A stretch of DNA of 64,000 nucleotides from Bacteroidaceae bacterium (GTDB lineage Bacteria > Bacteroidota > Bacteroidia > Bacteroidales > Bacteroidaceae), in NCBI GenBank assembly GCA_017555875.1, contig JAFZFN010000026.1, positions 1 through 64,000 on the forward strand. Reading direction: 5' to 3'. Under the pieces are notes generated by a model. It was given only the letters and a program-made list of their open reading frames with translations, was not told the DNA's origin and did not search any database. Both the position numbers and the translations under genes were made by a program. This document shows, piece by piece, positions 17,670 to 26,801 of this stretch (position 1 is the first letter of the stretch; the number at the start of each line of letters is the position of its first letter).

Positions 17670-18401
17670 TTATTTGAAAATCTCGTTACCGGTGTTCATC
17701 TTCAGTTGCTCGCTACCCTTGGGAGCCGCAGGCTTGGTCAGCGTCAGGGGCACGCGCTTGCCCGTAGCCTTGGAGGTGATGACCAGAGGCTTTGCCTCGA
17801 GCTTCACGGGCTGCACCTCGCGATTGCGTGAGGGTGCGCGAGTGGCGCCATCGAGCTGCAACGTCTCATAGCCATACCCGAAATAGCCAGCATCGACATA
17901 GTAGATCAAGTAGAGTTGGAAGAGACCCGTCGCGGGATCGAAGGAACTACGTTCCTCGTCAAAGTCTTGACCATGACTCGCCGCGTAAAGGCTCGTCTCG
18001 GCCACCCACACGTTACCGTAGTTCGCGTGCACATAGCCCGTAAACTGCGGCTCCACCCAGCAGTCTCCCGTAGCCTCATCATAGTCAATCACGAGGGGAT
18101 TGCCCAAATACCAGTCTCTCACCTGATACTGCTTATGGGCGCCCCCATCGTTCGCATTGCGCACGTATATAGAGTGACCAGGCACAACGCCCGACACGAA
18201 CTGTGTGTAGGTATAGGTACCCGTACCGAGATACCTCCACGCACTTCCGTAGAAGTTTGCGCCACGCACTGTCACGCTGTCCAACTCTGCCATCGGCACC
18301 ACCTCTGTCGACTCTCCTGACGAGATGTGCAGGTAGTTTTGTGCCACCGCCATGGCCTGCCACAGCAGCAAGGCACCGATTAGGGTAAAGAGCTTTTTCA
18401 T
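17670..18401 (-). CDS. Exported protein with the operon's repeated beta domain
   Basis: 243 residues. Signal peptide to about residue 20 (MAVAQ). Residues 22-47 hold the short strand motif shared with the next two genes. Residues about 50-185 form one domain with landmarks GTGTYTYTQFVSG, YQVRDWYLGNPLVIDYDEATG, TGYVHANYGNVWV and FDPATGLFQLYLIYYV. These closely parallel domain B of the giant protein (for example FHWDEATGAVG, ETGYVHFNYGMIYAK, YDAAAKTFYFTIQYFVPG). The last 55 residues are Pro/Lys-rich and probably disordered. First gene of the operon, behind a perfect promoter. Function unknown; surface glycan binding is an inference from context. Confidence 0.7.
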   Translation of the reverse strand: MKKLFTLIGALLLWQAMAVAQNYLHISSGESTEVVPMAELDSVTVRGANFYGSAWRYLGTGTYTYTQFVSGVVPGHSIYVRNANDGGAHKQYQVRDWYLGNPLVIDYDEATGDCWVEPQFTGYVHANYGNVWVAETSLYAASHGQDFDEERSSFDPATGLFQLYLIYYVDAGYFGYGYETLQLDGATRAPSRNREVQPVKLEAKPLVITSKATGKRVPLTLTKPAAPKGSEQLKMNTGNEIFK

Positions 18402-18441
18402 ACCGTTTTCCTGTTAGTTTTAGTTACTACTATTTGTTACG

Positions 18442-18473
18442 CAAAGATAACATTATCTCTATTCATGTGCAAA
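18442..18473 (-). promoter_or_regulatory. Promoter of the SusD megaprotein operon
   Basis: Read on the minus strand: TTTG (18470-18473), 20 nt, TATCTTTG (18442-18449). This is an exact fit to the Bacteroidetes housekeeping promoter, about 40 nt before the first gene of the operon. Confidence 0.75.
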
Positions 18474-19014
18474 TATATGTATAATTATTTTTTACCCTCC
18501 TCATTTTATGTTAAACTTTGTTAACGAGCAAAAAAACAGCAAGAGACAGCAACTCGCGCACAAAGAGAAAAACTTTTCCGCACAAAAGCGCGGGGCGCTG
18601 CGCCTGCAAAGCTGGATTAATTTAACTATTTAGCAATTTATTCCGCGGACTCTGAATCCTCCCCAAAGGAGTGCGAAACGTAAGTGAAGCTTTTAGGGAT
18701 ACGCGCATAATGCGCGTGCGCCACGCGAGGGGTAAGTCCTCAGTCCTCAGTCCTCAATAATCTGCGCAGTGAGGCCATTTTTTTTCGCGAGTGAGCACTA
18801 TAAAATAAGGGGCTTATTTAAGTATTAAATATACTACGTATATCTAATACAAAAATAAGGATTTTTAATCCATATCTTTTTTCGACTTTCTCGGAGCGCG
18901 AAAAATAACTGAGGACTGAGGACTGAGGACCTTGCATGTCTTTCCATTCCACCTCGGTTTGTTGTCGACAAAAAAACTTTTACCCAGAAAACTTGCACTA
19001 CCGACAGCTTTTTC
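18474..19014. other. Intergenic region before rsmH
   Basis: No gene is recognised. 18474-18735 is AT-rich and then mixed, with no hairpin or coding signal I can support. 18736-18930 is bounded by long inverted repeats (listed separately). 18931-18990 is plain sequence. No mraZ gene precedes rsmH, although mraZ often does in bacteria. Confidence 0.5.
18736..18930. repeat. MITE-like element with 21-bp inverted termini
   Basis: 18736-18756 and 18910-18930 are perfect inverted copies, each made of three units of GTCCTCA or its complement. Just inside lie further inverted blocks (ttttttttcgcga near 18778-18790; gcgcgaaaaa near 18896-18905). The 195-bp interior is AT-rich and non-coding. The form suggests a miniature inverted-repeat element, but no target-site duplication is evident. 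Confidence 0.45.
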
Positions 19015-19022
19015 GTAACTTC
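18992..19022 (+). promoter_or_regulatory. Promoter of the rsmH-ftsL-ftsI-murE cluster
   Basis: TTG (18992-18994), 20 nt, TAACTTCG (19015-19022); leader about 80 nt. Confidence 0.5.
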
Positions 19023-19106
19023 GCGGAGTGATTCCAAGATGATCATCACACGACTTCTACACCCAAGACTTTTTACTTCTACAGACGATACCTACAGGCC
19101 CAAGAC

Positions 19107-20024
19107 ATGGAAACAAAAGAGACCAACATACCCTATCACATCCCCGTGATGCTGCACGAGACGGTGGACGGACTGGCCATCGAGACAGGAGGCGTGTATG
19201 CCGACATGACCTTCGGCGGAGGCGGTCACTCGCGCGAGATCCTGCGACGCATGGATGCCGACGGACACCTCTACAGCTTCGACCAAGACGCCGATGCCGA
19301 GCGCAACATCGTGGACGACAAGCGATTTACCTTCGTGCGCAGCAACTTCCGCTACCTGCGCAACTGGATGCGCTACCACGACGTGGAGCAACTCGATGGT
19401 GTGCTGGCCGACTTGGGCGTGTCGAGCCACCAGTTTGACGAGGGCGAGCTGGGATTCTCGTTCCGCTACGACGCACGCCTCGACATGCGCATGAACCGCC
19501 GCGACGGAGTCACGGCAGCCGACATCGTGAACACCTATGACGAGGAGCGACTGGCCGAGATATTCTACCTCTACGGCGAACTGCTCAACAGCCGCAAGCT
19601 GGCCTCGGTGATCGTGAAGGCACGCGCACAAGCCCCCATCGAGACCACTGGGCAGCTCTACGAGACGGTGAAGCGACTCTTCGGCCGCGACCGCGAGAAG
19701 AAGGAGATGGCCAAGCTATTCCAAGCCCTGCGCATCGAGGTGAACGAGGAGATGGAGGCACTCAAGGAGATGCTCGAGGCAGCCACCGAACTGCTCAAGC
19801 CGGGCGGACGACTCGTGGTGCTCACCTACCACTCACTCGAGGACCGACTGGTGAAGAACCTCATGAAGACAGGCAACGTGGAGGGACGAGTGGAGCAGGA
19901 CATCTACGGCACCAAACCCTCGCCCTACCGCATGGCAGGCAAGGTGGCCGTGGCAAGCCGCGAGGAGCAGGAGCAGAACCCCCGCTCACGCAGCGCCAAG
20001 CTGAGAATAGGCATCAAACGCTAA
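19107..20024 (+). CDS. rsmH: 16S rRNA (cytosine1402-N4)-methyltransferase RsmH
   Basis: 305 residues. Substrate and SAM-binding motifs HIPVMLHETVDGL and DMTFGGGGHSREIL at the N-terminus, then GVLADLGVSSHQFD, FQALRIEVNEE and the conserved end LTYHSLEDRLVK. Methylates C1402 of 16S rRNA in the decoding centre. The gene classically opens the dcw cluster, as here. Confidence 0.97.
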   Translation: METKETNIPYHIPVMLHETVDGLAIETGGVYADMTFGGGGHSREILRRMDADGHLYSFDQDADAERNIVDDKRFTFVRSNFRYLRNWMRYHDVEQLDGVLADLGVSSHQFDEGELGFSFRYDARLDMRMNRRDGVTAADIVNTYDEERLAEIFYLYGELLNSRKLASVIVKARAQAPIETTGQLYETVKRLFGRDREKKEMAKLFQALRIEVNEEMEALKEMLEAATELLKPGGRLVVLTYHSLEDRLVKNLMKTGNVEGRVEQDIYGTKPSPYRMAGKVAVASREEQEQNPRSRSAKLRIGIKR

Positions 20025-20043
20025 CACACACCGACAAGCGACA

Positions 20044-20373
20044 ATGAGCGACAAGAAAAACAAAAAAAGCAAACTGAAGGCGTGGCTCGACGGCGACATG
20101 CTGCTCAGCCCCTTCCTGCAGCGCAACACGGGGATGATACTCCTCGTATTCGTACTCTCGATAGCCTACGTGAGCAACCGCTACGGCTTCCAGCGCGAGC
20201 AGGTGGAGATAAAGAAGCTGCGCGACCAGCTCGAAGACGTGAGATACAAGTCGCTGGCACGCACAAGCGAACTCATGGAGAAGAGCAGAGAATCGAACAT
20301 CCAACGTTTCATCGAGGAGCGAGGTAGCGGACTGCAGATACCGACCGAGGCCCCCATAGTACTGAAGAAATGA
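20044..20373 (+). CDS. ftsL: FtsL-like division protein
   Basis: 109 residues: a basic cytoplasmic start (DKKNKKSKLKAWL), one transmembrane segment at about residues 31-47, and a periplasmic helix with coiled-coil character (EQVEIKKLRDQLEDVRYKSL). This topology, and the position between rsmH and ftsI, identifies it as FtsL, which bridges the divisome through FtsB/FtsQ; the sequence itself is poorly conserved across phyla. Overlaps ftsI by 4 nt (ATGA). Confidence 0.8.
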   Translation: MSDKKNKKSKLKAWLDGDMLLSPFLQRNTGMILLVFVLSIAYVSNRYGFQREQVEIKKLRDQLEDVRYKSLARTSELMEKSRESNIQRFIEERGSGLQIPTEAPIVLKK

Positions 20374-22577
20374 ACATCGACAACCCCAAAGACAAGAAAA
20401 TCATATCGCGATACTTCTCCATCATCATCTTCATGGCGATGATAGGCATCGCGGTGCTGCTCAAGGCCATGTCGATCATGGTCTTCGAGCGAGGCTACTG
20501 GCGCGAGGTGGCCGAGAAGGCCCTGTCGGACAGCATCGTCATACCCGCCCGCCGAGGCAACATCCTCAGCGACGACGGACAGCTCATGGCGAGCAGCCTG
20601 CCTCAGTACAGGCTGTACATGGACTTCGAGGTGTCGGACTCTGACGACAAGCGACGCAAGGATGCGCAGCACCGGCGCGACACACTGCTCGCCAACAACC
20701 TCGGACAGATATGCCAGGAGCTGCACGAGATACTCCCCGACAAGAGCGTGGCCGAGTTTGAGGAGACCTTCCGCAAGGGCATAGCCACCATGAAGGTGCG
20801 TGGCCGTGGACGCCGCCACTGGGCCATCTATGGCAACAAGCGCATATCCTATGCCACCTACAGGGACATCATGGAGCACACCTTCCTGGGAAAGCACGCG
20901 ACGGACCTCGGATTCACTACCGAGGACAACGTCGAGCGCAAGAAGATATTCGGCTCATTGGCACGCCGCACCCTGGGCGACATCTACGCATCCAACGACT
21001 CAGCCATATGCGGCATAGAGGCAGCCTATGACGACCAGCTCAGAGGAGAACCCGGATGGGGACACAAGAGGAGGATCAACAAGCAGGACGTGCTCCTCGT
21101 CGACCAACCCGCAGTGAACGGCCGAGACATACAGACCACACTCAACGTGGAGATACAGGACATCGCCGAGAGGGCCATCCTCGACATGCTACACAAGCAA
21201 AATGCAGGCGGAGGCGATGCACGCACTGGAGTAGTCGTGGTCATGGAGGTGGCTACGGGCGACATCAAGGCCATCGTCAACATGAACCGACAGCAAAACG
21301 GACGATACTTCGAGGACAAGAACAACGCCCTGACCGACATCCTCGAGCCGGGATCGACCTTCAAGACAGCCTCGCTGCTCGTGGCGCTCGATGACAAGAA
21401 GATCAGCATCACCGACTCGGTGGATGCACACAGGGGATTGTTCAATTTCGGCTCCACCACGATGAAGGACCACAACTGGGACAGGGCAAGCGCCTATGGC
21501 ATGCTCAGCGTACCCCAAGTGCTGATGTTCTCATCCAACGTGGGCACGGCACGCCTCATCGACGACAACTACAAGGAGCACCCCGAAAAGTTCGTCGAAG
21601 GTCTGCACCGCATGGGGCTCGCCACACACCACAAGATATTCCCCACAGGAACGGGAGTGCCCGAGATACGCTACCCCAACGACAAGAACTGGTACAGGAC
21701 CACCCTGCCATGGATGTCGATCGGCTATGAAACGAAGATACCCCCCATCAACATCGTGGCCTTCTACAACGCCATCGCCAACGGAGGCACCTTCATGAAG
21801 CCCCGCCTCGTGTCGGCCATCCTCGAAGATGGCGTCGCGGTGGAGGAGTTTGAGCCCGAGGTACTCATCAGCCAGATAGCCTCCAAGGAGGCCCTCGCCG
21901 ACATCACCAAGATGCTCACTATGGTGGTCAACGACCCCACAGGACTGGGTGCCAAGGCCAAGTCAGACGACTTCCTCATAGCCGGTAAGACAGGTACGGC
22001 ACAGATAGCCCAAGGAGGCTCCACCAAGGGAGGCGGCCACCAGCTCAGCTTCTGCGGATTCTTCCCCGCCGATGCACCCAAGTACACCTGCATCGTGTCC
22101 ATACAGACCAAGGGAGGAACCATCTCGGGAGGCGGCACGGCAGGCGTAGTCTTCGGAGAGATAGCACAGCGCATCATGGCCCGCGACGCACAGCGCAGCG
22201 TCAGCGAGGTGAGCAACCCCGACGCCACGCCCATCCCCGCAGTGAAGAGGGGCAACATAGCCGAAGCACACGACGTGCTCAGCGAGCTCGACATACCCAC
22301 CAGCTGGGAGGCCTCAGCATCGCACCGCACCGAACAGGCCGTGTGGGGCAAGGCCGAGAACACCGAGGGCAAGGTGGTGCTCACCGACATCACATTCGAC
22401 CCCTCACAGGGCAAGGTGCCCAACGTCAAGGGACTGGGAGCCAAGGATGCCGTCTACATGCTCGAGGCCTGCGGACTCAGCGTGCGCCTCTCGGGGCAGG
22501 GCAAGGTGTACTCGCAGAGCATATCGGCCGGAAGCACCGTTCGCAAGGGACAGACCATACAGCTCGTGCTGAAGTAA
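20370..22577 (+). CDS. ftsI: Septal peptidoglycan transpeptidase FtsI (PBP3) with PASTA domain
   Basis: 735 residues. N-terminal anchor helix (about 18-38), dimerisation domain, then the transpeptidase domain with catalytic S329-T-F-K332, S388-S-N390 and K540-T-G542. A C-terminal PASTA domain follows (about 670-735; KVPNVKGLGAKDAVYMLEAC). It crosslinks septal peptidoglycan. The PASTA tail is usual for Bacteroidetes FtsI but absent in E. coli. Confidence 0.95.
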   Translation: MNIDNPKDKKIISRYFSIIIFMAMIGIAVLLKAMSIMVFERGYWREVAEKALSDSIVIPARRGNILSDDGQLMASSLPQYRLYMDFEVSDSDDKRRKDAQHRRDTLLANNLGQICQELHEILPDKSVAEFEETFRKGIATMKVRGRGRRHWAIYGNKRISYATYRDIMEHTFLGKHATDLGFTTEDNVERKKIFGSLARRTLGDIYASNDSAICGIEAAYDDQLRGEPGWGHKRRINKQDVLLVDQPAVNGRDIQTTLNVEIQDIAERAILDMLHKQNAGGGDARTGVVVVMEVATGDIKAIVNMNRQQNGRYFEDKNNALTDILEPGSTFKTASLLVALDDKKISITDSVDAHRGLFNFGSTTMKDHNWDRASAYGMLSVPQVLMFSSNVGTARLIDDNYKEHPEKFVEGLHRMGLATHHKIFPTGTGVPEIRYPNDKNWYRTTLPWMSIGYETKIPPINIVAFYNAIANGGTFMKPRLVSAILEDGVAVEEFEPEVLISQIASKEALADITKMLTMVVNDPTGLGAKAKSDDFLIAGKTGTAQIAQGGSTKGGGHQLSFCGFFPADAPKYTCIVSIQTKGGTISGGGTAGVVFGEIAQRIMARDAQRSVSEVSNPDATPIPAVKRGNIAEAHDVLSELDIPTSWEASASHRTEQAVWGKAENTEGKVVLTDITFDPSQGKVPNVKGLGAKDAVYMLEACGLSVRLSGQGKVYSQSISAGSTVRKGQTIQLVLK

Positions 22578-22642
22578 GGAGAGCGCATGCGCGACATGAA
22601 GCTATAATAGTACAACACGAATAAGAAAAAAAACAAGGACAT

Positions 22643-24097
22643 ATGATGTTGCTGACAGACATAATCAAAGCGATAAAGGTAGACGAAGTGGTAGGCACCA
22701 CAGCGCGTGAAATCGCAGACATACACATCGACTCGCGACGCATAGCCCAGGGGCACCTCTTCGTGGCCCTGCGCGGCACACAGGTCGACGGGCACCAGTA
22801 CATACAAGCAGCCATCGACAAGGGAGCCGTGGCCATCGTGTGCGAGCAGCTGCCCGACATGCTCAGCGAGGGCGTCACCTACGTGAGAGTGCCCAGTAGC
22901 GAAGAGGCCGTGGGACCCCTCGCCACCGCCTTCAACGGCAACCCCACCGACAAGGTGCGCCTCGTGGGAGTCACCGGCACCAATGGCAAGACGACCATCG
23001 CCACGCTACTGTACAACATGTTTCGCGCCATGGGCTACAAGGTGGGACTCGTGTCCACCGTGTGCAACTACATCGACGACGAAGCCATCCCCACCGAGCA
23101 CACCACACCCGACGCCATCACCCTCAACGCACTGCTGGGACGCATGGCCGACGAGGGATGCAAGTATGTATTCATGGAGGTCAGCTCACACTCGGTGGCC
23201 CAGCACCGCATCGGCGGACTGAAGTTCACCGGAGGCATCTTCACCAACCTCACACGCGACCACATGGACTATCACAAGACGGTGGACAACTACCTGAGGG
23301 CCAAGAAAGCCTTCTTCGACGCACTGCCCAAGGAGGCCTTCGTGGTGACCAACGCCGATGACAAGAACGGGCTCGTGATGACACAGAACACACGCGCCAA
23401 GGTCTACACCTACTCGCTGCGCAGCATGGCCGACTTCAAAGGACGCATCCTCGAGCACTACTTCGACGGCATGCTCCTCGACTTCAACAACGTGGAGTAC
23501 TTCGCACAGTTCATCGGCAAGTTCAACGCCAGCAACCTCCTAGCCGTCTACGGCACCGCCTGCCTGCTCGGCAAGCGACCCGAGGAGGTGCTCACCGTGC
23601 TCAGCACCCTGCACCCCGTGAACGGACGATTCGAGGCGCTGCACGCCCCCGAAGGCTACACCGCCATCGTCGACTATGCACACACCCCCGACGCCATAGC
23701 CAACGTGTTGGGCGCCATCCATGAGGTGCAAGGCTGCAAGGGCAAGGTCATCACCGTGGTCGGCGCGGGAGGCAACCGCGACAAGGGCAAGCGACCACTC
23801 ATGGCACAAGAGGCCGTCAAGGGAAGCCAGAGGGTCATCATCACCAGCGACAACCCACGATTCGAGGAGCCACAAGACATCATCGACGACATGCTCGAAG
23901 GACTCAACCCCGAACAGCGCAAAGCGGTCATCACCATCGTAGACCGACGCGAAGCCATACGCACTGCCTGCCTGCTGGCCGAGAAGGGCGACGTGGTGCT
24001 CGTAGCAGGAAAAGGGCACGAGACCTACCAGGATGTCAAGGGAGTGAAGCACCACTTCGACGACAAGGAGGTGCTGCGCGAGGTGTTTGGGGAATGA
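22643..24097 (+). CDS. murE: UDP-MurNAc-tripeptide synthetase MurE (meso-DAP type)
   Basis: 484 residues. ATP loop GTNGKTT near residue 115, central Mur ligase domain with [13 protein letters not shown], and the specificity motif D403-N-P-R406. DNPR at this place marks meso-diaminopimelate ligases, so the wall is of the Gram-negative DAP type. Adds the third residue to UDP-MurNAc-dipeptide. Last gene of this dcw fragment; the genes that normally follow (mraY, murD, ftsW, murG, murC) are not in the window. Confidence 0.96.
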   Translation: MMLLTDIIKAIKVDEVVGTTAREIADIHIDSRRIAQGHLFVALRGTQVDGHQYIQAAIDKGAVAIVCEQLPDMLSEGVTYVRVPSSEEAVGPLATAFNGNPTDKVRLVGVTGTNGKTTIATLLYNMFRAMGYKVGLVSTVCNYIDDEAIPTEHTTPDAITLNALLGRMADEGCKYVFMEVSSHSVAQHRIGGLKFTGGIFTNLTRDHMDYHKTVDNYLRAKKAFFDALPKEAFVVTNADDKNGLVMTQNTRAKVYTYSLRSMADFKGRILEHYFDGMLLDFNNVEYFAQFIGKFNASNLLAVYGTACLLGKRPEEVLTVLSTLHPVNGRFEALHAPEGYTAIVDYAHTPDAIANVLGAIHEVQGCKGKVITVVGAGGNRDKGKRPLMAQEAVKGSQRVIITSDNPRFEEPQDIIDDMLEGLNPEQRKAVITIVDRREAIRTACLLAEKGDVVLVAGKGHETYQDVKGVKHHFDDKEVLREVFGE

Positions 24098-24162
24098 TGG
24101 CTAGTTGTATCCTTAATCTACTCGCAGCTTGGCGCCTCGGGATAAAAAATAAATAGATTTAT

Positions 24163-24193
24163 TTTGTTCTCCACTCGGCTTGTTGTATCTTTG
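24163..24193 (+). promoter_or_regulatory. Promoter of the MIP18-family gene
   Basis: TTTG (24163-24166), 19 nt, TATCTTTG (24186-24193). The ATG at 24202 is only 8 nt after the box, so the transcript would have almost no leader. Confidence 0.6.
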
Positions 24194-24201
24194 TCCCACA
24201 T

Positions 24202-24525
24202 ATGATGACAGAAGACGAAAAACTGGCGTTGCAAGAACGCATTATAGAGGCACTGAAGACAGTGTATGACCCCGAGATCCCAGTCAACATCTACGACTTG
24301 GGACTGATCTACCGCATCGAGCTCATGGACGACGGCCGAGCCGAAGTGGACATGACACTCACCGCACCCAACTGCCCAGCGGCAGACTTCATCATGGAAG
24401 ACGTGCGCATGCGCGTCGAGGGGATCACGGGCATCACAGCAGCCACCATCAACCTCGTGTTTGAGCCCGAATGGGACAAGGACATGATGAGCGAGGAGGC
24501 GAAGCTGGAGCTGGGATTTTTATAA
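24202..24525 (+). CDS. MIP18/DUF59-family Fe-S assembly factor (SufT/PaaD-like)
   Basis: 107 residues with the family core: VYDPEIPVNIYDLGLIYRI, then MTLTAPNCPAADFI containing the conserved Cys, and the end NLVFEPEWDKDMMSEEAK. Proteins of this family help deliver Fe-S clusters to target enzymes. It is a stand-alone domain here, 3 kb from sufBCD. The gene could start at ATG 24202 or 24205. lpxH follows after 21 nt. Confidence 0.88.
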   Translation: MMTEDEKLALQERIIEALKTVYDPEIPVNIYDLGLIYRIELMDDGRAEVDMTLTAPNCPAADFIMEDVRMRVEGITGITAATINLVFEPEWDKDMMSEEAKLELGFL

Positions 24526-24546
24526 CACAATTCTGTATTCACAAGC

Positions 24547-25305
24547 ATGGTTTACTTCATATCCGACGCACACCTAGGCAGCCGAGCACTCACCTCGATG
24601 CGTACGCGAGAGCGACGACTGGTCAAGTTCCTCGACAGCATCAAGCACAAAGCCACTGCAGTGTACATGCTGGGCGATATCTTCGACTTTTGGTTCGAGT
24701 ACCACAACGTCGTACCCAAGGGCTACACCCGCTTCTTGGGCAAGGTGTCTGAGCTCACCGACAATGGCGTGGAGGTGCACTTCTTCATCGGCAACCACGA
24801 CATATGGTGCAAGCGATACCTCACCGAGGAGTGTGGAGTCATCATGCACTATGAGCCGGTGACCATAGACATCGACGGCAAGCTCTTCTACCTCGCTCAC
24901 GGTGACGGGCTAGGCGACCCCGACAAGAAGTTCGGCTTCCTACGCCGCGTGTTCCACAACCCCTTCCTGCAATGGCTCTTTGCAGGCGTACCCCCACGCT
25001 GGGGGCTCGAGCTGGGACTCGAGTGGGCCAAGCATAGCCGACTGAAGCATGAGCGAGAGGGCGCACCACGCTACATGGGCGAGGAGAACGAACCTCTCAT
25101 CAGCTACTCCAAGGAGTACCTCAAGCAGCACCCCGACATCAACTACTTCATCTACGGACACCGACACATCGAGCTGGACCTCATGCTCTCACGTGACACC
25201 CGCCTGCTCATCCTCGGAGAATGGGTGGACCTCTGCACCTATGCCGTCTTCGACGGCGACACGCTGCGCATGGAAAACTACATCGAGGGAGAGACAGAAC
25301 CATAA
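24547..25305 (+). CDS. lpxH: UDP-2,3-diacylglucosamine diphosphatase (LpxH)
   Basis: 252-residue calcineurin-like phosphoesterase. Metal-binding motifs in order: SDAHLG (residues 6-11), GDIFDFWFE, GNHD, AHGDG, YGHRH. It cleaves UDP-2,3-diacylglucosamine to lipid X in lipid A synthesis at the inner-membrane surface. The length and motif set fit the LpxH family of Bacteroidetes. Confidence 0.88.
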   Translation: MVYFISDAHLGSRALTSMRTRERRLVKFLDSIKHKATAVYMLGDIFDFWFEYHNVVPKGYTRFLGKVSELTDNGVEVHFFIGNHDIWCKRYLTEECGVIMHYEPVTIDIDGKLFYLAHGDGLGDPDKKFGFLRRVFHNPFLQWLFAGVPPRWGLELGLEWAKHSRLKHEREGAPRYMGEENEPLISYSKEYLKQHPDINYFIYGHRHIELDLMLSRDTRLLILGEWVDLCTYAVFDGDTLRMENYIEGETEP

Positions 25306-25374
25306 AAACCTCTCCTATCCCCTCCCTGCTGAAGGTTGACGTTGGAAACATCACTAAACACTAAACTATACCCT

Positions 25375-26706
25375 ATGAAACGTATCCTATCCATCGCGCT
25401 GCTCTGCGCAGCCACCCTCGGGCTCTTCGCCCAAAAACAAGAGATTATCAAGACAGGTTGGAACTTCGGTCCCCTTCCCGTGGTGGGATGGGACAGCGAC
25501 CTCGGATTCCAGTATGGCGCCTGCGTAGACATCTTCAACTATGGCGACGGCTCGAGCTATCCCTCCTATGACTATAAGATGAACCTCGAGGCATCGACCT
25601 TCACGGGAGGCTCCTCGGTGCTCCGATGCTATGGCGACTTCAAGACCCTCATCCCCGAAGGCAAGCTCTTCTTCGACTGCACCTACTTCAATGCCAAGAA
25701 GTTCGACTTCTTCGGTTTCAATGGCTACGCATCGCCCTATAACCCCAACTTCCTGTTGTCGGCAAACCCCTTGGAGATGCTCGGAGACAACACCTCGGCA
25801 TTCAACTGGATGAAGCGTAGCCAGTTCCGCCTCGTCACCAGCGTGCAACGCCGCATCACGGGCAACCTGTACTGGGCAGCGGGATTCGGATACTACAACA
25901 TCAAGACAGGCAGAGTGAAGATTGACGGCTACGAAGACCAGATTACCCTCTACGACCTCTACCGCCAAACAAATCTCATCCGCGACAACGAAGCCAACGG
26001 AGGCAACGTACTGCAGCTACGCGCAGGCCTTGTCTACGACACCCGTGACCACGACAGTGACCCCACACGCGGTGTCAACGTCGAGGCTACTCTCGTGGGT
26101 GCTCCCGACATCATCGACCGCAAGGGCTACAGCAACCTGGGCTTCACCTTCGTGGGTAGCCAATACGTACCCGTATACAAGGACAAACTCACCTTTGCCT
26201 ACCGCATTGGCATACAAACCAAACTCGCTGGCGAGATTCCCTACTACTTCATCAACAACCTTAACACCCTCTTCTTCCGCAAGGTATACACCGAGGGCCT
26301 CGGAGGCAACGCCTCAGTGCGCGGTATCAACCGCAACGGCGTAGTAGGTAATGGCATGGCATGGCTCAACACGGAGTTCCGTTGGCGTATCGTAAACTTC
26401 CGCTTCATCAACCAAAACTTCCACGTCGCCCTCAACCCCTTCTTCGACATGGGTTGGGTGACACAGCCCTACCGCCTCGACGAGCAGAAGGCAGCATACG
26501 AGATGACGGGAGGTCAGTACAACCCGCTCAACAAATATAACCCCTTCTACTCGGGCAATGAGGAGAAGGTCCACATGACCGCAGGCTGCGGATTGAAGGT
26601 GGTCATGAACCGCAACTTTGTCGTATCAGTGGAGATGGCACGTGCACTCGACAAGCGCGATGGGCAGAAGTTATGGAATAATATCGGATTCAACTACCTG
26701 TTCTAA
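25375..26706 (+). CDS. Omp85-superfamily beta-barrel without POTRA domains
   Basis: 443 residues from the ATG at 25375, which gives a clean signal peptide (ALLCAATLGLFAQ); the frame extends 13 codons further upstream without support. The rest is a 16-strand-type barrel like the C-terminal half of BamA/TamA. The loop-6 motif SVRGINRNG (VRG) is present and the chain ends NNIGFNYLF. No POTRA repeats lie between signal peptide and barrel, so this is not BamA itself; its substrate is unknown. It sits 69 nt downstream of lpxH. Confidence 0.75.
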   Translation: MKRILSIALLCAATLGLFAQKQEIIKTGWNFGPLPVVGWDSDLGFQYGACVDIFNYGDGSSYPSYDYKMNLEASTFTGGSSVLRCYGDFKTLIPEGKLFFDCTYFNAKKFDFFGFNGYASPYNPNFLLSANPLEMLGDNTSAFNWMKRSQFRLVTSVQRRITGNLYWAAGFGYYNIKTGRVKIDGYEDQITLYDLYRQTNLIRDNEANGGNVLQLRAGLVYDTRDHDSDPTRGVNVEATLVGAPDIIDRKGYSNLGFTFVGSQYVPVYKDKLTFAYRIGIQTKLAGEIPYYFINNLNTLFFRKVYTEGLGGNASVRGINRNGVVGNGMAWLNTEFRWRIVNFRFINQNFHVALNPFFDMGWVTQPYRLDEQKAAYEMTGGQYNPLNKYNPFYSGNEEKVHMTAGCGLKVVMNRNFVVSVEMARALDKRDGQKLWNNIGFNYLF

Positions 26707-26801
26707 GATAAGTTGAGCGTTGAGGATTGCGGGAGCATGCCAGCAAGAAACACTGCGGAACCTTCTCTCACCCCTCAACACTCCGAACAGACATCCTGTC
26801 C

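Noticed and set aside
18474..18735. tRNA or structured RNA gene in the spacer before rsmH
   Set aside because: No cloverleaf, T-loop or stable long hairpin could be found by eye.
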